64,000 nucleotides of DNA from positions 806,001-870,000 of the forward strand of contig JAQJVL010000280.1 of the NCBI GenBank assembly GCA_035578905.1. The letters run 5' to 3'. Positions 24,421-33,880 of the stretch are shown in pieces. The stretch's first letter is position 1; each line of letters opens with the position of its first letter. The translations under genes were made by a program, and so were the position numbers. The notes beneath the pieces were generated by a model. It was not told where the DNA came from, searched no databases, and saw nothing but the letters and a program-made list of their open reading frames with translations. The DNA is from Stictocephala bisonia (taxonomy: Eukaryota; Arthropoda; Insecta; Hemiptera; Membracidae).

Positions 24421-25976
24421 GTGCTCAGTGACATACAAGCAACTCTACCCAGCACAACAGACAGTTGCATATATGCAGATGACATCACCATTTGGAACTC
24501 CGACAAAGATCCAATACAAGCCACTCAACAAGTGCAAGATGCCTTAAACACCCTTAATGCATGGATGAAAAAGTGGACCATGTCAATCTCATCAACAAAA
24601 ACAGAATATGACTTTTTTACAAGAAAATAAACATGTAAACACTTAAAACTTTGTCCCAGAATTTCAAATTAAGGGAAAAGCAGTGCCCCACAATCTAAAC
24701 CCTAAACTGCTTGCGATAACTTTTACCCCCCCCCCCCCTACAACTGTGGAAGAATCACTACAACAGATTTCATTGCAGTGTACAGGTAGACTGAATTTAC
24801 TCAAAGCTGTTGCTAGCAGAGAATGGGGAGCGGATACTCTCATGCTAAGACAATTCTTTATATCATCCATTCGATCAAAAATGATGTACGGAGCAGAAAT
24901 TTAGGGCTCTTCAGCAAAAACACACATTAACAAATTAAACACAATCCAAAACTCGGCCCTAAGAACTTGCCTTAGATGCCTAAAGACTACCCCAGTATGA
25001 ACAATGGAGATAGAACTTAAGTAGAGCCTGTAGAAATATACATCCAAAAAGTAATCTGGCACAAATTCATAAGTATATCTGCAGACCCCACATCAAATCC
25101 AACTCTCTCACCAAACCCACAAGAAACCTATCACAAGACATGCTTTAATCATCAGGCAATACTGATAGCAGAAAATACTCTAAACATAACCCCAATGAAT
25201 TATCCAACTGTAAATTGTATCCCACCACGGAACTTTCAACCTTCAAAAATATCACTGGACATCCCAGGTCTAACATCAAAAAAGATCCTGAACTAGCACA
25301 AATAACCGCTGCTCTAGAAGTCGTACATTCAAGCTATCATGACCACAATAAGATTTACACAGATGGGTCATTGGATCCAATTGAACTGAAGTTCAGAGCT
25401 GGTTATTTTGTGGATCATCCTGCCAGAACTTGCATCATTCCAACAAATTCAAGCTTCAGTACAGATGCAGAGCTCCTCGCCATCAACGCTGCAGTTGCCC
25501 ACAGAATATCTGTGGAATGCTGTACCACAGGTAAGGTTGTAAGGAGAATATGCAACCTTAGTAACACCAAAGGTGCACTACAACTCCTCATGCAATATAA
25601 GCCCTCCAGTTTTTAGCACAGAACTCAAGTTATTCACCACCTCGTAAACATGGCTCCGGAGAAAGACATTTGCTTCCAATGGATACCGGGTAATTGTGGA
25701 CTACATGAAAATGAAAAAGCTGACAAGGTTGTGGAAGCAGCCACTAACATGTCTTACCTCTTTCGTTTTCAATTCACCGAGTCGCCCCTGTGTCTTGCAT
25801 GTATAGCTGAGAAAGAAACCCTGCAACACATCCTTTTACACTGTACCAAACATTTGGATATTAGAGATGAACTGAAGATACTCAAACCCGATTGTACAAT
25901 TAGACGAGTTCTCACTGATCCAACCTATTGGAGACTGGCTGTGTATGGGAGACACTGTGCGGTACGCATCACCTGA
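24421..25976 (+). pseudogene. LINE relic with RT and RNase H domains (I-like)
   Basis: Broken frames on one strand give, in order: RT motif C (CIYADDITIWNS, 24421-24630); the RT C-terminal region (ESLQQISLQCTGRLNLLKAV, 24683-24904); RNase H (KIYTDGSLDP, FSTDAELLAINAA, 25215-25616); the last RNase H segment FQWIPGNCGLHENEKADK (25650-25976); and a C-terminal zinc-knuckle-like LACIAEKETLQHILLHC. RNase H placed after RT in a non-LTR element is typical of the I/R1 groups. Several stops and frameshifts and a C10 run (24727-24738) show decay. The 5' part is missing. Confidence 0.88.
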
Positions 25977-26126
25977 AGCTGGATGCACGTACTAAGAAGT
26001 AAATGTTTTAAATTTAATCTAGCATATACAATTTTAAAGATATGAATATAGCATATACAAAGAGATATTGTGCCACAAAAGAATGAAAAATATGCCATAA
26101 ATCCACTTAGTATACAATTACAAAAA

Positions 26127-26516
26127 TGTGTAACCATGATAAACTAAATATATACAGGGTGTCCCAGAAGTAAAGTGCCAAACTTCAGGAAATTGTTATA
26201 TAGGCCAAAATATGTAACCATGATAAACTAAATATATACAGGGTGTCCCAGAAGTAAAGTGCCAAACTTCGGGAAATTGTTATATAGGCCAAAATAAAGA
26301 GAAAATCAAAAATGTGTAACCATGATAAACTAAATATATACAGGGTGTCCCAGAAGTAAAGTGCCAAACTTCGGGAAATTGTTATATAGGCCAAAATAAA
26401 GAGAAAATCAAAAATGTGTAACCATGATAAACTAAATATATACAGGGTGTCCCAGAAGTAAAGTGCCAAACTTCGGGAAATTGTTATATAGGCCAAAATA
26501 AAGAGAAAATCAAAAA
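26127..26516. repeat. Four tandem copies of a MITE-end-like unit (84 then 102 bp)
   Basis: TGTAACCATGATAAACTAAA recurs at about 26129, 26213, 26315 and 26417. Each unit contains CAGGGTGTCCCAGAAGTAAA. The first unit lacks about 18 bp that the others have (AAGAGAAAATCAAAAATG). Because 102 is divisible by three, a minus-strand frame repeats a 34-residue peptide; this is not taken as a gene. Confidence 0.93.
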
Positions 26517-27426
26517 TGTATTTTTTCCCACAAACACTTCTTTTACCAGATATCCTCCATTTTGTTTTTTTATAAAATAATTTTTATCTCCAAGTTAACT
26601 AAACCGATCTTTATGAAACTCGCTATGCATGTTACAATAATAAAGTCCTATTCTAGAAAAAATAATCAAATTGATCCAATTTTTAATTTAAAAATGGTGA
26701 CTATTTTAAATATTTGAACGTAAATTGCGGGAAAACGACAAAAAATATTACTTATTATAAGTTTTTTAGACAATTTTATTACTAATCTGTTAGTATAAAA
26801 AAATGCAATAGGATGAAAAATAACTGATTGACATTTGTGTTGAGAGGCAGCAAAAAAAAATTTGTTTTTAACTTTTTTAATGCCTAAATAATTTTTTAAA
26901 TTCTCATATATTTTAATAAAATGATTTATTCTGTAGGGGAAAGGTCCTACAATGTAGGCATCTTGAATAAAAGGCCTAACAGAATAAATATTGGGATATA
27001 TGAGAATTTTAAAAATTATTTAAAATCTTCCAATAAAGAACTCAAAGAAGAAATGAACAATTATTTCATAGATGATACAAAGTTGTAACTAGTACTTAAA
27101 TTTAAAGAAAAGCATAATTATATATATTTGTCTGATTGTACTTTTAAAAACTACTCTATGGTGGAATCCGATTTATTTGATGTCATAACTTGTCCAAACA
27201 ACTTTTTAAACAACTCTCGGTTCTCCTAAACTCACATAAAAAAGAATTTTTGAGAAGTACAGTCATGGCAAATCAAAGAAACCACATCGTAGACTTAGAT
27301 GGGTTTTCAATGATGATCTTAATAAGTCTTTGTAAAGTGTGGTTAACTAATGATTAATGTACTGAAGTATTGGTATCACCATGTTGAAGAAAATTTGTTA
27401 ATCTGTTCATAATTTTGTTTGGAGTT
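26517..27426. other. Probable decayed MITE and AT-rich intronic DNA
   Basis: The sequence after the tandem array (CCATTTTGTTTTTTTATAAA and on) resembles the stretch at about 29940-30190 (CGCCATTTTGTTTTTTCCAT and on). Both follow a CAGGGTGT-type end, so a shared element family is likely. No ends were fixed. Confidence 0.4.
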
Positions 27427-28170
27427 TATACGAGGCATGTTTTTAAAGTAAGTACCGTTTTGGAATTCCGTCGGTGTAGCGCTGCGGTTAGCGTTCAGCG
27501 CATGCGTGCTAGATACTATTATCTTTTGGCAAGCCACAGCTGCTGTTACGGACCCATTTGACTATACTTAAGGTTGCTTATTTATGACTGTTTAAAATTC
27601 CTCCTCTGATTAAAAATGGTGCCAACTGTAAAGTACATGTAGTGATAAGTTTTTGTAACGCTAAAGGCATGAAAGCAGCTGACATTCATCGAGAGATCTG
27701 TGAAGTTTATTTAAAAAACAGAATGAGTGATGGGATATTATGGAAATGGATTAGAGCTTTTAAGGTTGTGTGAATGTGAATGATGAGGAATGAAGTCAGA
27801 ACCTTCACTCATTACTGATGACTTGGTACAAAACGTTGATGAAAAAAAGTCAGAGAAAACAGACTCTTTACAACTGCATCATTATCTAGTGTGTCTTCAA
27901 GTGTCAAGAATTGTGATTATTGAAATTGTGATAGACTGTTTGAAGTACTGAAAGCTATGCTTATGGTAGGTTCCCAAAATGCTGACGGTGAATCACAAAA
28001 ACAAATGTTTGACGAGAATCACAAAAAAATGTTTAACCAGTTCTCTTACATTCCTAGAGCATTAGAATTGTGATGGTTACGATTTTTAAAACCAAGTTGT
28101 CACTGTTCGACAGTCAGCTTCTCTCCTACTTCTGACATCTGTGATGCTGCTTTTATGTATACTTTCTATC
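27427..28170 (+). pseudogene. mariner transposase relic
   Basis: A left end resembling mariner inverted repeats (TACGAGGCATGTTTTTAAAG, 27430) is followed by a decayed frame from about 27610. The frame reads VVISFCNAKGMKAADIHREI and VYLKNRMSDGILWKWIRAFK, the first HTH of a mariner transposase. After a stop, pieces resembling the linker continue to about 28050. Several stops, frameshifts and deletions; the DDE catalytic part is not recognisable. The right end was not located. Confidence 0.75.
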
Positions 28171-28308
28171 AGAACATGATCAATTTGATTTTTAGTCATC
28201 CTGTTGAGGGATGTCCATGTTACTTTGTAAATATTGTTACGAGGGAAGTTAGTAGACATTATTTTAAGATTCTATGAGAAGGTAAAACTGATAAGTCTTT
28301 GTCTATTG

Positions 28309-28680
28309 TCATTGGAAAAGTCCTGTTGCTCTTATGTACTGTTTCCATATTTCGTCATTCACAACTTTAACATTTGCATCTCCTAAGAGTAATTTTATAT
28401 CATATTTAGGTATGTTTGTCAGTAGTTGATCTTGGGTGTCATAAAAAGAGTGTTCAGCTTCCTCAGTGGGGGCGTAAAAAAATACTATCGAGAAGTTCCA
28501 AAATTTCCCTTGAAATTGCACTTAGCCCATTCTTTCACTGATTGGATCGAAAGTGATCATGGCACCCAAGAGTTTTTTTACTACAGCGATTCCCACACCA
28601 CCATGGTAACTTAAATTGTCAGCCACCTTAGAGGTCTGCTGTTTCTGTTAAATCCATCCGAGTCCGAGGCTAACTGTTTG
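28309..28680 (-). pseudogene. LINE endonuclease fragment (RTE-like)
   Basis: On the minus strand, FFYAPTEEAEHSFYDTQDQL and YDIKLLLGDANVKV match the exonuclease-endonuclease-phosphatase fold of non-LTR retrotransposons. YAPTE and GDxN are the conserved loops (GDAN here instead of GDFN). Upstream minus-strand sequence to about 28680 gives weaker matching fragments with stops. It is a 5' fragment only; no RT follows. Confidence 0.75.
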
Positions 28681-29172
28681 CTTTTCTGAACACTGAGGAT
28701 TTTTATGTTCTTAGCCTTATGTCTAACAACCAATCTGGAGGATCAGTGGGAATTATATTTTGATTTAAAGTCAGTGTAATTACAATAAACTTTCCACAGA
28801 TATATTGTGCGTCTGGCATACTTTCAGGTGTGTCTGTAGATGAATCGGATGCAATCTGGACTCCTGGGCCAAATGAGACCTCTGTCATCTGTTATCGTGC
28901 GCTCGAGACTTCAAATGGCCCAGGTCTACCTGGGCCATCTAAAACCTCATCAAATGTCTTGCTTGTTGTAGCAGGCTATTTTATACATCTGCACCAACTG
29001 AAGTTTGGGCCATATGAACTGTTGCAAAAATTCATAACCTTATTGATTTTTTTAGGCTTTGTATACTCTTTGATCTTTCATTACTGCTTTAGTTTATTAT
29101 TTAACTAACTGAGAAATTTATGTTTTTTAAATTTAAACATATACTGATATGTTTACACTATTTTTATTGCAG
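28681..29172. other. Intronic DNA before the Roc P-loop exon
   Basis: A 92-codon + frame (28830-29108) and a minus frame have no recognised signature. Probably further decayed element sequence. Confidence 0.4.
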
Positions 29173-29353
29173 TCAGTGACACAGGAGTCATTCACCTGCC
29201 AATTGCTGGCCAACAATGTACCTCTCCCCAGGATCAATGTACAGATTTTTGGCCATTCAGGAGTAGGCAAGAGTACACTTGTTGAGACCCTCAAGACTGG
29301 ATACTTTGGCAGCTTTTTTCGACGTAGCAAACCTCTTATCACGTCTACTAACT
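29173..29353 (+). CDS. Dapk1: DAPK1-like exon: Roc GTPase P-loop
   Basis: This 181-nt exon has acceptor TTTATTGCAG and donor GTGAGT. It starts in phase 0 and ends in phase 1. It carries the nucleotide-binding P-loop GHSGVGKST (G-x4-GK-S/T), preceded by PRINVQIF and followed by LVETLKTGYFGSFFRRSKP. The basic FFRR stretch after the P-loop is characteristic of the DAPK1 Roc domain. In DAPK1 this Ras-of-complex domain binds GTP and modulates kinase activity. The lysine and Ser/Thr that contact phosphate are present, so the nucleotide site looks intact. Confidence 0.95.
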
Positions 29354-29904
29354 GTGAGTTCTTTTTCAGTTTACTTCCTTAGAAGTAAAACATTAGTTGC
29401 CAAATTTGTTATATACATAATTTATCATTATTGCAATGTAGTTATACCCCTTTAAATAGTAAGGAAAAATGTTGTAAAATGTTAAGACCATTCAGTAACA
29501 ACCCGAAAGTGTTGTGCTAAAATGAAATCAGGTGTTCTGTAATGTTCCAAGTATTACATATTTTGCACAAATAAAATTACAAACATGGTGCCTGTTGTAG
29601 TATTCTATAAATAGGGAAGGAATGGGCTGCATAATGTTGAGCATAGGGATATTAAGTTAAAGGGATCGGAAACTGAATGTCCTCCATTTGCAACACATGT
29701 GTACTGATATTCTCTTATGTCATGTATATAGTCGTGTAAACCTATCTAATTTTACCGCTGAAGGAATAAGCTACCCTTATTTTAATCTGATCCAGGTAGG
29801 GTAATCGCAATCCAAATAGTTACGAGGTTAATATACTTCTTTTCTGTGCCGAAGGTATTTTTTTGAGTTTTACTTTATTTTAGATTTTACTAATTTTGTA
29901 TCAT
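29354..29904. other. AT-rich intronic DNA after the P-loop exon
   Basis: Nothing recognised. Confidence 0.45.
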
Positions 29905-29905
29905 A

Positions 29906-30192
29906 CAGGGTGTTCTGGGACTTTTCTTCCACACTGTATACAGGGTGTTACAAACCGGTTGGGCTGGCTATGCATTTTCATATTCTATGTTTGATTCTAA
30001 GCTAAAAATGTAGGACAATATTTTTTCAATTTCTGCTTTGTTTAGCAGCTAGACGCCATTTTGTTTTTTCCATTAAACAATTTATATCTTTGTTGTTAAC
30101 TTTACGATTATTACAAAACTTGGTAAATAGGTTCATGTTAGAAGGTAGTATTTATTAAAAAAATATTTTAAAATTATCTTTATTATTTTCAT
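29906..30192. repeat. MITE-like segment with doubled CAGGGTGTT end
   Basis: CAGGGTGTTCTGGGACTTTT at 29908 and CAGGGTGTTACAAACC at 29940 lie about 32 bp apart. The rest resembles the segment after 26517. No matching right end found. Confidence 0.5.
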
Positions 30193-30680
30193 CCCTAAGT
30201 ATGTGGTTTGTGACACAATTAATGATGTTGCACTATGACATCAATTGTCTCTGACAGCAGCTGTTCAACCCTAAGTATGTGGTTTGTGACACAATTAATT
30301 ATGTTGTATTATATTATGACATTAATTAGTCTGTCACACAAACAGTTCAATCCTAAAAATGTGGTTTCTGACACAATAAATGATGTTGCACTATGTTATC
30401 ATTAGTCTGTGACACCAGCAGTTCAACCTCAAATATGTGGTTTCTGACACAATTAATGATGTTGCACTTATTACATTAATAGTCTGTGACACCAGCAAGC
30501 AGTTCAACCCTAAGTATGTTTTGTGACACAATTAATGATGTTGCACTATGACATCATTAGTTTGTCACGCAAGCAATTCAACCCTAAAAATGTGGTATGT
30601 GACACAATAAATGATGTTGCACTATGACATCACTAGTTTGTGACACCAGCTGTTGAACCCTAAGTATGTGGTTTCAACCA
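30193..30680. repeat. Degenerate minisatellite, about 75-82 bp unit, six copies plus part
   Basis: CCCTAAGTATGTGGTTTGTG or close variants recur at about 30193, 30269, 30351, 30427, 30508, 30582 and 30658. Each unit continues with GACACAATTAATGATGTTGC. Copies differ by small indels, so the array is older than the 1652 minisatellite. Confidence 0.92.
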
Positions 30681-31302
30681 TCTAGGTCATATGATTGTAC
30701 ATTAATTTAACCACTTTGTATCTCTTGGGACTTCATGTTGCTTGAAGACTTAACCCTTTCTCCTCGGATGGCCAGCTGAGTTGGACATCACGATTTTGCC
30801 ACCAGTCCAGCGAGTGTTTGTCTAAATGTGTCCCCTGAGATCCAGTGTCCAACTCTGGTGGCCACTACTATGTTCCCGTTCAGATCGGGTAAGTTCCAAC
30901 TGTGATGGACAGCAATGATTTCCCTACGCCCTCGGATGTCCAACTCTTTTGGACACTTTATATATGTTTTTGTATTTTAGATATAACTTGTTTGAGCAAT
31001 ATTTTAAAATGTTTAACAGCTGTTTAAATATGTCAGGATTATGTTCAACCAGCTGGTATCATCCGTTTCTGATATGTGTAGACATCCTAATTATGTGTCA
31101 GAAATTAGCGGTGAGTCTAGAGTCTAGGCTATCTCTCAATTTATCCTTGTGCATCTTGAGTGTTATTAATTATTGTAAATATTCTATTTTGTTGTAAAAT
31201 ACTGTATGTAATTGTAAATATTAGTTATTTAGTTCGAGTTTTTGTGTCCAGGTCTTTGTACTGGCAAAAGTTCCGAAAAGTATTACACTCAGCAACATTT
31301 AA

Positions 31303-32421
31303 CCCTTAATGCGCCATTTATATTGGTCGGTAGCGTAGTTGGTTCAATCCCAGCTTCATAAGCTAAAGGCTCTCAGTTTGATCCCAATCAGAGTCATAAC
31401 ACATTTTGAGAAGGATCAGCTGATAACCACCGGCTGTTCATTTTGTCATAGGGCTATTAATTAATGACACTTTCTAAGGAATAGTCGGCCTTAGTTTGTA
31501 ACAATGACTACATTCGCTCATCTACACTCATCACACTCATTCGAAATCCTATTCGCCCATATCTTGACGATCGGCGTCTTATGAATAAATAAAAAAAAAA
31601 TAAAAAAGTAAACTATACAGTGCTTATTTTTCATTAAGCGCTAATTTATTGTAAAAAAATCATAGTTATATTTTTTAGCTACTCATTTTGATATTGTTCT
31701 GTACAGGAAAATAAAAGATATGATAACATTTTGAAACTTTTATTAGCTTACTTTAACTTTTTTTCTTATATATGAATATGTAAATAAGCAAACTTTTACT
31801 TGAAAGTAAGCCTCACACATAGGTCACTTTTACAGTATTAATCAATACAAAATATTATTATTACTATCAATAAAATATGTATAATTGAGTACATTTACTT
31901 GTACATAAACTGATAAAGACAGGGCCTGCACATAACTCATATAATAAAAAATAAGTAAATACATGTAGCACTTAATTACGATGTATTTAGTACCTTCCAC
32001 AAAATCAAAATCGGCCGTATTATTTATATTTACACTTAAAACTAATAAATTACTAACATATCTTAAACTAATGATAAAACAACTAAATACACATTTTCAA
32101 AGCTGTAAGGCGGTGGACAATGACAACCGCTCAGCTTGACAGTGGCTGCGTGTATATGCGCTTGTGGCGTTGGGCGGTACAGCGGAAATGTACACTGCCA
32201 GACAAAAACCAGTCTCATAGTGATTGACAGGCCAACAGAAGGTCACGAGTCGCACAATGTGTCTCTCATGAGTAACCGCCATAACCCAAATGCACTACTG
32301 GATTAAATTAGAAACATTACTACGAAAATAATATTTTTATAATTATTACGCGTATTTGCCCTTACAGCGTTTAAAGCAAAGTCAATATATGCGCATATTT
32401 GCGCTTACGGTGTGATAAGGG
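31303..32421. mobile_element. Second piggyBac-like TTAA element, with SINE inside
   Basis: It starts CCCTTAATGCGCC and ends ATAAGGG, flanked by TTAA at 31299-31302 and 32422-32425. Terminal match is short and imperfect. Without the SINE it is about 0.8 kb and non-coding. It resembles the 40722-41378 MITE in end sequence (CCCTTA and GTGCGCC/GTGCC) and is probably related to it. Confidence 0.7.
31323..31607 (+). mobile_element. tRNA-derived SINE family 1, copy 1
   Basis: It begins TGGTCGGTAGCGTAGTTGGT, which has the form of a polymerase III box A, followed by TCAGTTTGATCCCAATC (box B-like). It ends in an A-rich AATAAATAAAAAAAAAATAA tail. A second copy with the same body is at 38802. Function is parasitic; transcribed by RNA polymerase III and moved by LINE enzymes. 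Confidence 0.85.
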
Positions 32422-32819
32422 TTAAAAATGATTTATTTCAAAACTATGTATTACAGAACTTGTAATTTGAGAATTGTATGTTTCATTAATTAAAACTGTT
32501 TTATTTTAACCAAACTTGTTTTTATTTTTATTTTAAACCAGAGAATAAATATTTTTAAGATGCATGAAACTCGTATATAGAGATTCAGACCGCTGAGAAG
32601 CTGCTAATATGACAATTATTTTATATTATAAACTGATTATACTTATATGTTAGTTATATAATTTAATTCTAGACATTTCAATTATCAGTTAAAAATGGAA
32701 AAATAGTTATTTAAAATAAATATCAATAGTTAAAAGGATGTTTAAAAAAATTATTTTTCATGACTCAAAATGTTTAATGTTCTTCAATAGTATTTTAAAA
32801 TATATTAAACTAATAATAC

Positions 32820-33706
32820 TGTGACGTTTTTTTACTGTCCTAATTTATAAATAATTAATCACTATGTGGGTTTTACAAATAAGCAACACGATATACTAAA
32901 CAATTACTAAATTTATTGAATATATAAAATTAACTTATTATAATTAAATGGATTAATTCCTTAACTTTAGCTATTGTGAAAAGTACAATTTACTATTAGG
33001 CCTACTGTTACAGTTAAACTAATTTATATTTACAATCTTAGATGGCATCAATAATTACAACTACTAATTGCAAAGTGACTTTACTAAATTCCTTTCTTTT
33101 AATTACAATTCCTAGCTCTATAAAGTGCCTTTCCTAGATTCTCTACTATTATTTACAATTACTAACTATAAAGTGACTCTACTAGATTCCCTACTACCTA
33201 CAGTCCAAAGCTAACAGTTCACTCACAGTTTCTTCAGTGTCCCTTCAGAAGTCGTCCACAAGTACCGCACTGCTCCTTCGTTGATCCCCACAACGAACCA
33301 CTCACCGGTAACTTCTCCGTAGACCACTTCACTATACTCGGACACTTCACGCTCACTGTAGAACTCGCTCACTGTCGCTGCAAACACCCGGCTGTAGGCT
33401 CTAGACTCACTGACTGACTGACTGACTGACCGACTGACTGACTGACTGGCGCTGGTATCCGGGCCGTATATATCACCTGCAGGTCTCCATCTAGAAGCTT
33501 CTTGAATTCCCCTGCGTCCGAAGTTCCATGACAGAGCTGGCTCGTCAACCCAAAAGATTCTAGAAGTTCATTGAAGAGGTAAAGGGGTGTTCATGCGTAA
33601 GCCATTGTGCCCCAAAGGTTGTAAACAAGCAGGGCAGGTGGTCAGCGACCCATATATTACTTCCGCATCACCAGTTCCCAGGATGGAGACCACTCTGAAT
33701 GTCACA
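32820..33706 (-). repeat. 3' LTR (left copy)
   Basis: 887 bp, TGTGAC...GTCACA. It contains a GACT-type tetranucleotide tract at 33408-33448 and a TATATAT stretch at 33467-33473, which could serve as the LTR TATA box. Confidence 0.93.
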
Positions 33707-33708
33707 CT

Positions 33709-33720
33709 GCCCCCTCCTTA
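33709..33720 (-). other. Polypurine tract
   Basis: Minus strand AAGGAGGGGGCAG directly before the 3' LTR. It is the expected plus-strand primer site for reverse transcription. Confidence 0.8.
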
Positions 33721-33880
33721 AGGCTGATCGTCCCGATCAGCTTCCGCTCCATGGTACGGTGCTAGGCGATCAAGGTGGACCACAAGCATCTTGCCTCTTG
33801 GGTGTCTTTGAATCCTGTAGACCACATCGTTGATTCGTGTTACTACCCGATAAGGTGTCCTTGCCAATCCTGTTGAAATT
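33718..33880 (-). pseudogene. Frameshifted integrase C-terminal tail
   Basis: The long frame ends after WQGHLIG. The natural continuation lies in another frame: TPYRVVTRINDVVYRIQRHP and KMLVVHLDRLAPYHG, the GPY/F-like tail of gypsy integrases. A small indel around 33855-33862 explains the switch. The tail ends just before the polypurine tract, so no envelope gene is present. Confidence 0.8.

Noticed and set aside
26185..26496. 103-codon minus frame with three 34-residue repeats
   Set aside because: The unit is 102 bp, so any open frame repeats. The hydrophobic peptide is a by-product of the tandem array.
32097..32282. 61-codon minus frame
   Set aside because: Lies in a non-coding TTAA element and has no piggyBac transposase feature.
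33408..33448. GACT-type tract considered as a CRISPR-like or regulatory array
   Set aside because: It is a simple tetranucleotide microsatellite present in both LTRs; no spacers.
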